From the NCBI RefSeq assembly GCF_006265175.1, contig NZ_VDCQ01000001.1:1-64000 (forward strand): DNA of 64,000 nucleotides, read 5' to 3'. The notes below the pieces were generated by a model. That model did not search any database. It saw only the letters and a program-made list of their open reading frames with translations, and was not told where the DNA came from. The DNA comes from Paenibacillus hemerocallicola. Its GTDB lineage: Bacteria > Bacillota > Bacilli > Paenibacillales > NBRC-103111. Each line of letters starts with the position of its first letter. The first letter of the stretch is position 1. Made by a program: the position numbers and the translations under genes. This document shows, piece by piece, positions 57,202-64,000 of the stretch.

Positions 57202-57579
57202 ATGTTATATCCATCTTTCCATAACAATCACTTCTATAATCAATCTCAACCTTCGGGTGTTCGTTATTCTCAAGCCTCGTCTGCCGAAGGTTTCGGCCGA
57301 ACGAGAAAGCTGCGAATGATCGCTCTCGCCGCCATCATGATGATGTGCTTGGGACTCGGTGCTTTGTTCCATGGATGGGCTGGAGACAATGAAGTGCAAG
57401 CCGCCGGTATAACGATTCACGAGCAAATCGTCGTAAAACCGGGCGATACGTTATGGTCGATTTCCGAACAGCGTGTCGAGAAAGGCGAAGACGTTCGCAT
57501 TTATATTCAGAAGCTCAAGAAGCTAAACAGCCTGACATCGTCCGCTTTGCAAGCAGGCCAAGTGCTGCAATTGCCATAA
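57202..57579 (+). CDS. yneA: YneA-like LysM cell-division inhibitor of the SOS response
   Basis: A 125-residue protein. Residues about 36-58 are a membrane helix (LRMIALAAIMMMCLGLGALF), followed by an exterior LysM domain at about 74-125 (IVVKPGDTLWSISEQRVEKG, SALQAGQVLQLP). This layout and its divergent position to lexA match YneA, which stops division after DNA damage and is then cleaved from the membrane. The N-terminal 35 residues are longer than in B. subtilis. Binding site GGGGAGGG. The true start is ATG 57202. Confidence 0.88.
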   Translation: MLYPSFHNNHFYNQSQPSGVRYSQASSAEGFGRTRKLRMIALAAIMMMCLGLGALFHGWAGDNEVQAAGITIHEQIVVKPGDTLWSISEQRVEKGEDVRIYIQKLKKLNSLTSSALQAGQVLQLP

Positions 57580-57661
57580 TAGCTTTTGCATGGCCCATTT
57601 GAAGCGTCGACTTTCCGTTACTTACCATACATACCATAGCGTTCATATTCTGATATCGCCC

Positions 57662-57688
57662 GCCCGGTGCCATGTGCTCCGGGCTTTT
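57662..57688 (+). terminator. terminator behind the yneA-like gene
   Basis: GCCCGG (57662-57667) pairs with CCGGGC (57679-57684), loop 11 bases, followed by TTTT. Confidence 0.65.
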
Positions 57689-57769
57689 GCCGGTTTCCTC
57701 CCGCCCGCCTTGACAATCGCCTCCGAACCATGTCAAAGTAGGGAAGTAACCGTAAGGAGGAGGCCGAAT

Positions 57770-57976
57770 ATGATTACCGAACAAATGATCGCCCGCATTA
57801 ACGAATTAGCCAAAAAAGCGAATACGGTCGGCTTGACCGACGAGGAATTAGAGGAACGCAACGAATTGCGCAAACGTTACATCGAAGCGTTCAAGACGTC
57901 GCTCAGGGCGCAGCTCGATTCGATCGAATTCGTAGATGAGGACGGCAAGGACAGCTCTGACAAAAAGCTGCATTAG
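57770..57976 (+). CDS. ynzC: DUF896 (YnzC-like) small protein
   Basis: A 68-residue helical protein: ARINELAKKANTVGLTDEEL followed by RNELRKRYIEAFKTSLRAQL is the DUF896/UPF0291 family. In B. subtilis ynzC lies in the SOS operon with yneA, and the same neighbourhood is kept here, although a terminator lies in between and no yneB-like resolvase gene is present. ATG 57770 behind AAGGAGGAGG. Function unknown. Confidence 0.93.
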   Translation: MITEQMIARINELAKKANTVGLTDEELEERNELRKRYIEAFKTSLRAQLDSIEFVDEDGKDSSDKKLH

Positions 57977-57990
57977 AACGGAGGAAAAGC

Positions 57991-58503
57991 ATGTCCCGCA
58001 GATGGGAACGCATGGTGCAAAAAAACAGCAAAGAAATGAATCGCAAACGGCTCAAGACGGGCAAAACGCCGATAACCGTTTCGACGCAAGAGCAAATGGA
58101 CGTATTCAAAGGACGAAGCTGGTTTTTGCCCACTCTCCTTGTCGCCTGTTCGCTCTTTTTCGCGATCGTGTCGGTAGCGTATTACGAGACGCAGACGCTG
58201 TACTGGGTTACGGTAGCCGGTTATTTGGCTCTAGGGGTCATGTATTTTTTGCGGAGACCGTATATTAAGGTCGGCAAACAAAAGCTTTCTACCCGCCGGA
58301 TGGGGATGGATAAAGTATTCGGAGCGGATGAGATCGAATCCATATCGGTACAGCCCGGCAGTGTGGCTATACAATTGAAAGGAAAGCGGACGAGATGGGT
58401 GTTGTCCAAATTCCAAAGCCTATACGATATTCCCGCTTTGGCGGCCCGATTGAAGAAGTTCGCGGATGTTAACGGGATCGAATACAAAGAAGACGCGGCG
58501 TAA
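57991..58503 (+). CDS. hypothetical two-helix membrane protein with PH-like domain
   Basis: A 170-residue protein. Residues about 45-66 (FLPTLLVACSLFFAIVSVAY) and 70-88 (LYWVTVAGYLALGVMYFL) are membrane helices. The rest is a small beta-rich domain (YIKVGKQKLSTRRMGMDKVF, SISVQPGSVAIQLKGKRTRW) reminiscent of bacterial PH-like domains. Basic N-terminus. Binding site ACGGAGGAAA; 14 bases behind ynzC. No assigned function. Confidence 0.75.
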   Translation: MSRRWERMVQKNSKEMNRKRLKTGKTPITVSTQEQMDVFKGRSWFLPTLLVACSLFFAIVSVAYYETQTLYWVTVAGYLALGVMYFLRRPYIKVGKQKLSTRRMGMDKVFGADEIESISVQPGSVAIQLKGKRTRWVLSKFQSLYDIPALAARLKKFADVNGIEYKEDAA

Positions 58504-58529
58504 GGAAATAGAGGGGGAGAAAACGGTTC

Positions 58530-59327
58530 ATGGGGATTCAAGCGGTTTTGTTCGATTTGGACGATACGTTATTGTGGGACGACAGGAGCGTAAAGGAAGC
58601 GTTCCAAGCAACTTGCGCGGCTGCCGCGGATGCGGTTTCGATCGATCCGGTCAAGCTGGAGGAAGAGGTTCGCCGGGAAGCGCGGGCTTTGTATGAATCG
58701 TTCGAGACGTTTCCGTTTACGAAGCAGATCGGCATTAACCCGTTCGAAGGGTTGTGGGCGCGCTTCAGCGAGGGAGAGCAGGAACAATTCCGCGTGCTGG
58801 AGAAGCTTGCTCCCGAATACCGGACGGCGGCTTGGACGAGGGGCTTGAAGGCGCTGGGCGTAAATAATGAGAATCTGGGGTATCGCCTCGGGGAATTGTT
58901 TCCGCAGGAGCGGAGAGCCAGACCGATCGTATATGAAGAGACGTTCAGCGTTCTGGATGAACTGAAGGGACAGTACAAGCTCCTTCTATTGACGAACGGT
59001 TCTCCGGATCTTCAAAAGGAAAAAATTTCCGGAGTGCCCGATCTCGCGGCATATTTCGATCATATTGTAATCTCAGGAACATTTGGCGAAGGCAAGCCGG
59101 CATCTTCCATTTTCCGGCATGCGATGCAGCTGCTGGACATTGCTCCCGATGAAGGGATTATGGTGGGGGACAAGCTCACGACGGATATTCTGGGAGCGAA
59201 CGGAGTAGGCATGAAATCGGTGTGGATGAACCGGCACGGAATTGCCCGCACGGATGAGATCGTTCCAGCTTACGAGATCGACAGCTTGCGAGGCATTCGC
59301 GGCATATTGGAGCAGCTTGGACGCTGA
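58530..59327 (+). CDS. HAD-superfamily hydrolase (YsaA/YfnB-like)
   Basis: A 265-residue HAD phosphatase. Motif I LFDLDDTLLWDD, motif II LLTNGSPD, motif III FGEGKPASSIF, motif IV VGDKLTTDILGA. The large alpha-helical cap (about 18-115) suggests subfamily IA. Binding site AGGGGGAG. Close relatives in bacilli are annotated as putative HAD phosphatases; the substrate is unknown. Ends just before the convergent mtnD gene. Confidence 0.88.
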   Translation: MGIQAVLFDLDDTLLWDDRSVKEAFQATCAAAADAVSIDPVKLEEEVRREARALYESFETFPFTKQIGINPFEGLWARFSEGEQEQFRVLEKLAPEYRTAAWTRGLKALGVNNENLGYRLGELFPQERRARPIVYEETFSVLDELKGQYKLLLLTNGSPDLQKEKISGVPDLAAYFDHIVISGTFGEGKPASSIFRHAMQLLDIAPDEGIMVGDKLTTDILGANGVGMKSVWMNRHGIARTDEIVPAYEIDSLRGIRGILEQLGR

Positions 59328-59356
59328 TTAAGCAGTTTGCGCTGACGCATAGACGC

Positions 59357-59400
59357 ACAAAAAAAGCCCGATGCTTTCCAGGGAAAGCGCCGGGCTCGTT
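59357..59400 (-). terminator. terminator of mtnD, probably also used by the HAD gene
   Basis: AGCCCG (59365-59370) with CGGGCT (59391-59396) and an inner pair GCTTTCC/GGAAAGC. On the minus strand it is followed by seven T; on the plus strand by TCGTTTCG, so it is strongest for mtnD. Confidence 0.75.
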
Positions 59401-59419
59401 TCGTGAGGCGGGAAATCGA

Positions 59420-59962
59420 TTAAGCTTTCTGAAACGACGGATCGTCATACGGATGCGCGATCCAGCCTTCGGTCTCGATAAAGAGGCGGACGGCGACGAT
59501 TTTCCGGTTTTCCATCAGCGTGAAGAAGTGGGCTTTGTTCTCGGGAACGGATATAACGTCACCGGCTTCGAGCTCGACGTCGAAGTAGCCTACGTCCTCG
59601 GAGCCTTTAATAATGAAGATGCCTTTGCCGGCCGTAATCGCCCGCACCTCGTCCTCGGTATGCGTATGCACCTGCTCGAATTTTTTCAGTAGCTCGTTGA
59701 GGTTCGGCGTAGCATCGGACAGGGCGATCAGGTCCCAAGTTTTATAGCCGCGGCGACCGGCCAGATCGCGAATTTCGCTGTCGAACGTATCGAGGATTTG
59801 TTGTTTCTCTTCGTCGGACAGGATGAATTTCTCCTGGAGGCTGGCGGGAAGCTGACCCGGATTCCAATGCTCGTAGAGCACTTCTTGTTGTTCCAGAAAC
59901 GATTTGACGTTTTCTTCTCCTGAAATGCGTTCGTTCGTATTGCGGATGCGAATTTCTGCCAT
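59420..59962 (-). CDS. mtnD: acireductone dioxygenase (methionine salvage)
   Basis: A 180-residue cupin enzyme. Metal ligands are in VHTHTEDEVRAI (H-x-H and E) and in the second cupin strand around NKAHFFTL. It oxidises acireductone to the keto-acid of methionine plus formate (iron form) in the methionine salvage pathway. The length and blocks (YKTWDLIALSDATPNLNELL, GYFDVELEAGDVISVPENKA) match known MtnD. It lies alone here, next to metH, and the rest of the mtn genes is not in the window. Divergent from metH. Confidence 0.93.
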   Translation of the reverse strand: MAEIRIRNTNERISGEENVKSFLEQQEVLYEHWNPGQLPASLQEKFILSDEEKQQILDTFDSEIRDLAGRRGYKTWDLIALSDATPNLNELLKKFEQVHTHTEDEVRAITAGKGIFIIKGSEDVGYFDVELEAGDVISVPENKAHFFTLMENRKIVAVRLFIETEGWIAHPYDDPSFQKA

Positions 59963-60165
59963 AGTATTCCCTCTCTCCTTCGTATGGATGAGTACTTATT
60001 ACTAGGTATTATATTCGAAATCGGCACGGGTGTCGATGGATGGCCATCAATTAATTATTATATTCCGATAAGAAAACTAGATAATGTCACTCTTTCGAAA
60101 AACGGCGGATTCTGGTAGACTAATGCTTATTATGTACAGAGGTATTGGACGAGGGGTGGACCATT

Positions 60166-63100
60166 TTGCAAAAACAGGCTTTGGCGGAAAGGCTCAAACA
60201 AAAAATATTGATTTTGGACGGCGCCATGGGGACGATGCTCCAGCAGGAAAACTTGACGGAGGACGATTTCGGAGGCGAGGAGCTCGACGGCTGCAACGAA
60301 ATTTTGGCGGTTACGAGACCGGACGTGCTGACGAAAATTCATGAAGCTTACTTGGATGCGGGCGCCGATATATTGGAAACGAACACGTTCGGCTCGACAA
60401 GCGTCGTATTGGCCGAATACGACATTCCGGAGCGGGCAAGGGAGCTCAATCTGGCCGCGGCCAAGCTGGCCGTCGATGCCGCCAACAAGTTTTCGACGCC
60501 GGAATGGCCCCGTTATGTTGCGGGAGCGATGGGACCGACGACCAAGACTTTGTCCGTGACGGGCGGAGTTACGTTCGAGGAATTAATCGAGAGCTATTAC
60601 GATCAGGCGCTCGCCTTGATCGAAGCCGGCGTGGATGCCTTGCTGCTCGAGACGTCGCAGGATACATTGAATGTCAAGGCTGGAAGCATCGGCATACGCA
60701 ATGCGTTCGAAACGTCGGGAGTCCGGCTGCCGATCATGATATCCGGCACAATCGAGCCGATGGGCACTACGCTTGCCGGACAAAATATCGAGTCGTTCTA
60801 TATTTCGCTCGAGCACTTGAATCCCGTCTCGGTAGGCTTGAACTGCGCAACCGGTCCGGAGTTCATGAAGGATCATATCCGCTCGTTGTCGGCCATCGCC
60901 AAATCGGCGGTAAGCTGTTATCCGAACGCGGGACTTCCCGACGAAAACGGGCATTACCATGAGTCGCCCGCATCGCTGGCGAAGAAGCTGGCCGGATTTG
61001 CGGAGCAAGGCTGGTTGAACATAGCGGGCGGCTGCTGCGGCACGACGCCGGACCATATCCGCGCCATAGCGGAGACGATGCGGGAGTTGAAGCCGCGCAC
61101 GACGTATGGCGATCATCCTGCGGCCGTATCGGGTATCGAGACGGTTTATTTGGAGGAAGACAATCGGCCGATTATGGTTGGCGAAAGAACGAACATTTCT
61201 GGCTCGCGCAAGTTTAAGCGGCTGATCAAGGAAAGCAAATTCGAGGAAGGCTCGGAAATCGCGCGCGCGCAAGTCAAAAACGGCGCTCAAGTGATCGATA
61301 TCAATTTGCAGGATACGGATATCGACGAAGCGTACGCGATGGAAAACTTTCTCCAATTTGTTGTCAAAAAAGTAAAAGCCCCGTTGATGATCGATTCGAC
61401 CTACGATCATATTATCGAGCTGGGCCTGAAGCATTCTCAGGGCAAAGCGATCATTAACTCCATTAACTTGGAGGATGGGGAATCGAAGTTCGAGAGCATC
61501 GTTCCGCTCATCCATAAATATGGAGCAGCCGTAGTCATGATTCTCATCGACGAGCGGGGGCAAGCCGTATCCCGCGAAGCGAAAATAGAGGTTGCGGACC
61601 GGGCTTACGATCTGTTGACGAACAAATACGGCATGCAGCCGCATGATATTATTTTCGATCCGAATATGTTCCCCGTCGGTTCGGGTGACCCGCAATATAT
61701 CGGCTCGGCAGTGGAAACGATCGAAGGAATACGGTTGATTAAACAGAAGTATCCCGAGTGCAAAACGATTTTGGGACTGAGCAATATTTCCTTCGGTCTT
61801 CCGGATGCCGGACGCGAGGTGCTGAACGCGGTTTATTTGTATCATTGTACGAAAGCCGGACTCGATTACGCTATCGTCAATACGGAGAAGCTCGAACGGT
61901 ATGCCTCGATCCCCGAGGAAGAACGCAGACTGGCGGAAAGCCTCATCTATAATACGAATGACGAGACGCTTGCCGAATTCGTAGCGCATTTCCGGGAAAA
62001 GAAAGTCGAGAAAAAAGAAAAAATATCCAACCTTTCGCTGGAGGAACGTCTCGGCTCCTACGTTGTTGAAGGAACGAAGGAGGGGCTCCTCCCCGACCTG
62101 GAAATTGCCTTGACCAACTACGCGCCGCTCGAAATCATTAACGGGCCTCTAATGAAAGGGATGGAGGAAGTAGGCCGTCTATTCAACAACAACGAGCTGA
62201 TCGTCGCCGAGGTGCTGCAGAGCGCCGAAGTGATGAAGGCGTCGGTCGCCTACTTGGAGCAGTTTATGGAACGGAACGAGAGTGCGGTCAAAGGGAAAAT
62301 TTTGCTCGCAACCGTAAAGGGCGACGTACACGATATCGGCAAAAACCTGGTCGAGATCATCTTGTCCAATAACGGCTATCAGATTATCAACCTGGGCATC
62401 AAGGTGCCGCCGGAGCAATTGATCGAGGCATACCGCAGAGAGAAGCCCGACGCGATCGGCTTATCCGGGCTGCTCGTCAAATCCGCGCAGCAAATGGTCG
62501 TTACCGCACAAGACTTGAAAGCCGCCGGAATCGAAGTGCCGATTCTGGTCGGGGGAGCGGCGCTGACGCGCAAGTTTACAAAAACGCGGATCGCCCCTGA
62601 ATACGACGGCGTCGTGCTGTATGCGAAGGATGCTATGGACGGCCTCGATATCGCCAACAAGCTGAGCGATGCGGAGCAGCGCCAGAAGCTGATTCAAGAG
62701 CTGCGCGACAGTATGGATTCGGTCGTGATGGACTCGGGGAGAAGCGATGAAGTGAAACTTACCCGCGCGGCCAAGTCGACCGTATCGCAGGATGCGCCCG
62801 TATACATTCCGCCTGATATGGAAAGACATGTGTTAAAGGAATATCCGATCGATCATATATATCCATATGTAAATATGCGAACATTGCTAGGCCACCATCT
62901 CGGTTTGCGCGGCAACGTAGACCAGCTGCTGAGCGAGAAAAATCCGAAGGCGCTGCAATTGAAGGAAACGATTGACGAACTGTTCGCCGAAGCAAGAGCC
63001 GAAGGTCTGATCAAGGCTAACGGCATGTACCGGTTTTTCCCGGCCCAGTCGGATGGCAACGATATTATCGTTTACGATCCGACGACCCCTTCGGAGGCGC

Positions 63101-63603
63101 TTCATCGCTTCTCGTTCCCGCGGCAAGAAGTGGAGCCGTACTTGTGCCTGGCCGATTTCGTAAAGTCGGTATCCAGCGGAACGATGGATTATATCGGATT
63201 TATCGTCGTAACGGCCGGTCAAGGGATCCGGGCGAAGGCGGAGGACATGAAGGAAAAGGGCGACTACTTGCGCTCGCATGCGCTGCAGTCGTTCGCGATC
63301 GAACTGGCCGAAGGATTTGCCGAACGGATGCACCATATGATGCGGGATATGTGGGGCTTTCCGGATTCGCCGGATTTGACCATGCAGCAGCGTTGGGGAG
63401 CAAGATACCAAGGCATCCGCGTATCGTTCGGCTACCCGGCTTGTCCGAATCTGGAGGACCAGGAACCTTTGTTCCGGCTTATGAAGCCGGAGGACATCGG
63501 CGTAGAATTAACGGAAGGATTTATGATGGAGCCGGAAGCATCCGTCTCGGCGATGGTTTTCTCCCATCCGGAGGCACGCTACTTTAACGTGGACAAAGCT
63601 TAA
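60166..63603 (+). CDS. metH: cobalamin-dependent methionine synthase
   Basis: A 1145-residue enzyme transferring the methyl group of methyltetrahydrofolate to homocysteine. Domains: homocysteine-binding (1-310), with zinc ligands C227 (GLNCATGPE), C290 and C291 ([12 protein letters not shown]); pterin-binding (about 320-600; [17 protein letters not shown]); cap and B12-binding (about 620-860) with D720-V-H722-D-I-G, H722 being the cobalt ligand; and the C-terminal activation domain (about 900-1145; [20 protein letters not shown]-like, [20 protein letters not shown]) for SAM-dependent reactivation. TTG 60166 follows GAGGGGTGG. No cobalamin or SAM riboswitch is visible upstream. It shares an intergenic region with mtnD. 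Confidence 0.97.
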   Translation: MQKQALAERLKQKILILDGAMGTMLQQENLTEDDFGGEELDGCNEILAVTRPDVLTKIHEAYLDAGADILETNTFGSTSVVLAEYDIPERARELNLAAAKLAVDAANKFSTPEWPRYVAGAMGPTTKTLSVTGGVTFEELIESYYDQALALIEAGVDALLLETSQDTLNVKAGSIGIRNAFETSGVRLPIMISGTIEPMGTTLAGQNIESFYISLEHLNPVSVGLNCATGPEFMKDHIRSLSAIAKSAVSCYPNAGLPDENGHYHESPASLAKKLAGFAEQGWLNIAGGCCGTTPDHIRAIAETMRELKPRTTYGDHPAAVSGIETVYLEEDNRPIMVGERTNISGSRKFKRLIKESKFEEGSEIARAQVKNGAQVIDINLQDTDIDEAYAMENFLQFVVKKVKAPLMIDSTYDHIIELGLKHSQGKAIINSINLEDGESKFESIVPLIHKYGAAVVMILIDERGQAVSREAKIEVADRAYDLLTNKYGMQPHDIIFDPNMFPVGSGDPQYIGSAVETIEGIRLIKQKYPECKTILGLSNISFGLPDAGREVLNAVYLYHCTKAGLDYAIVNTEKLERYASIPEEERRLAESLIYNTNDETLAEFVAHFREKKVEKKEKISNLSLEERLGSYVVEGTKEGLLPDLEIALTNYAPLEIINGPLMKGMEEVGRLFNNNELIVAEVLQSAEVMKASVAYLEQFMERNESAVKGKILLATVKGDVHDIGKNLVEIILSNNGYQIINLGIKVPPEQLIEAYRREKPDAIGLSGLLVKSAQQMVVTAQDLKAAGIEVPILVGGAALTRKFTKTRIAPEYDGVVLYAKDAMDGLDIANKLSDAEQRQKLIQELRDSMDSVVMDSGRSDEVKLTRAAKSTVSQDAPVYIPPDMERHVLKEYPIDHIYPYVNMRTLLGHHLGLRGNVDQLLSEKNPKALQLKETIDELFAEARAEGLIKANGMYRFFPAQSDGNDIIVYDPTTPSEALHRFSFPRQEVEPYLCLADFVKSVSSGTMDYIGFIVVTAGQGIRAKAEDMKEKGDYLRSHALQSFAIELAEGFAERMHHMMRDMWGFPDSPDLTMQQRWGARYQGIRVSFGYPACPNLEDQEPLFRLMKPEDIGVELTEGFMMEPEASVSAMVFSHPEARYFNVDKA

Positions 63604-63621
63604 TCCGGCGGAAGGAGCGGC

Positions 63622-64000
63622 ATGGAGCTTTATTTTCTCGGAACGGGGGCGGGAATGCCCTCAAAAGAGCGCAATGTTACCGCAGTCGCCTTGACACTGT
63701 ACGACGAACGGGGTACTATGTGGCTCTTCGATTGCGGCGAAGGGACGCAGCATCAAATATTGCGCTCTCCCTTAAAGGCGAGCAGGCTTGAATTTATTTT
63801 CATTACCCATCTGCACGGCGACCATGTGTATGGATTGCCGGGATTGCTGACAAGCCGATCGAATCAGGGTGGCACGACACCGTTAACGCTATTCGGACCT
63901 CCCGGACTCGAGGCGATGTTGGAGCCGGTATTGCGGTACAGTCAAGCGCATCTCTCTTACGAGTTATTGTACCGGGAAGTGGGCGAAGGGGTTGTATTCC
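63622..64000 (+). CDS. rnz: ribonuclease Z, N-terminal part
   Basis: The first 126 codons of a metallo-beta-lactamase-fold protein cut by the window edge. [20 protein letters not shown] and the metal site H63-L-H65-G-D67-H68 ([15 protein letters not shown]) are typical of RNase Z, which trims tRNA 3' ends. Binding site GGAAGGAG; it starts 18 bases after metH, so both may share a transcript. Confidence 0.93.
   Translation, partial: MELYFLGTGAGMPSKERNVTAVALTLYDERGTMWLFDCGEGTQHQILRSPLKASRLEFIFITHLHGDHVYGLPGLLTSRSNQGGTTPLTLFGPPGLEAMLEPVLRYSQAHLSYELLYREVGEGVVF

Noticed and set aside
59963-60165. Searched by eye for an S-box or cobalamin riboswitch upstream of metH and mtnD
   Set aside because: Neither conserved core was found; only AT-rich sequence and a possible promoter are present.
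60583-61989. 468-codon open frame on the minus strand
   Set aside because: Antisense to metH with no binding site or recognisable domain; shadow of the conserved gene.
1-64000. Looked for CRISPR arrays, tRNA and rRNA genes, transposases and integrases
   Set aside because: No regularly spaced repeats, no cloverleaf with conserved T-arm, no rRNA stretches and no transposase or integrase motifs were noticed.

Overview
The window looks like chromosomal DNA of an endospore-forming, Gram-positive bacterium of the Paenibacillus/Cohnella type (Bacillota, Paenibacillaceae). The reasons are a spoVK-like AAA ATPase gene, a sporulation-kinase-like histidine kinase, the order hflX - aluminium-resistance-like gene - glnR - glnA and the neighbouring SOS cluster lexA / yneA-like / ynzC-like (arrangements known from Bacillus subtilis), lipoboxes and strong GGAGG-type ribosome binding sites, frequent TTG and GTG starts, and a FosB-type bacillithiol enzyme. 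No rRNA, tRNA, CRISPR array, complete insertion sequence or prophage was seen.

Layout. 1-3.4 kb: tail of a PxpA-like gene, an ArsR regulator with an aldo/keto reductase, an APH-type kinase and a DUF3024 protein. 3.5-7.2 kb: a compact BlaI/BlaR1-like operon in which the repressor and the M56 membrane protease are followed by two unrecognised proteins; three copies of the same inverted repeat (GACTAT-4-ATAGTC) lie upstream of and inside it. 7.4-9.5 kb: a secreted, modular carbohydrate-active protein. 9.7-14.3 kb: a visibly AT-richer stretch of small single enzymes (P-loop kinase, GNAT, RidA, Nudix, FosB) with two broken genes. 14.4-20.6 kb: racemase facing a MocR regulator, a lipoprotein/membrane protein pair, and a Tat-exported beta-helix protein. 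20.8-37.7 kb: a long same-strand array of single small-molecule enzymes (APH, GNAT, P-loop kinases, Nudix, HAD, methyltransferase, phosphoesterases), small membrane proteins and at least five decayed genes.

37.7-48.7 kb: ymaF-like gene, an ABC export cluster (ATPase, lipoprotein adaptor, large FtsX-type permease, second ATPase carrying a C-terminal AbrB-like segment), a lipoprotein cyclophilin, DUF402 and YdcF-like proteins, a membrane-anchored polysaccharide deacetylase, spoVK and a tiny basic ORF. 48.8-54.4 kb: a HAD phosphatase, then a cyclic-di-GMP-I (GEMM-I) riboswitch with a terminator in front of a single protein that joins a GGDEF domain, a PAS domain and a sporulation-type histidine kinase, then hflX and the PLP enzyme. 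54.4-64 kb: glnR-glnA with a clear promoter, lexA facing a yneA-like gene across five LexA-box-like sites, small SOS-cluster genes, a HAD hydrolase, mtnD, full-length metH and the start of rnz.

The most interesting candidates for undescribed biology are (1) the c-di-GMP riboswitch controlling a diguanylate-cyclase/sporulation-kinase fusion, (2) the BlaI/BlaR1-like operon with its two orphan proteins, and (3) the ABC ATPase fused to an AbrB-like domain. All functions are read from sequence alone; no database search was run.
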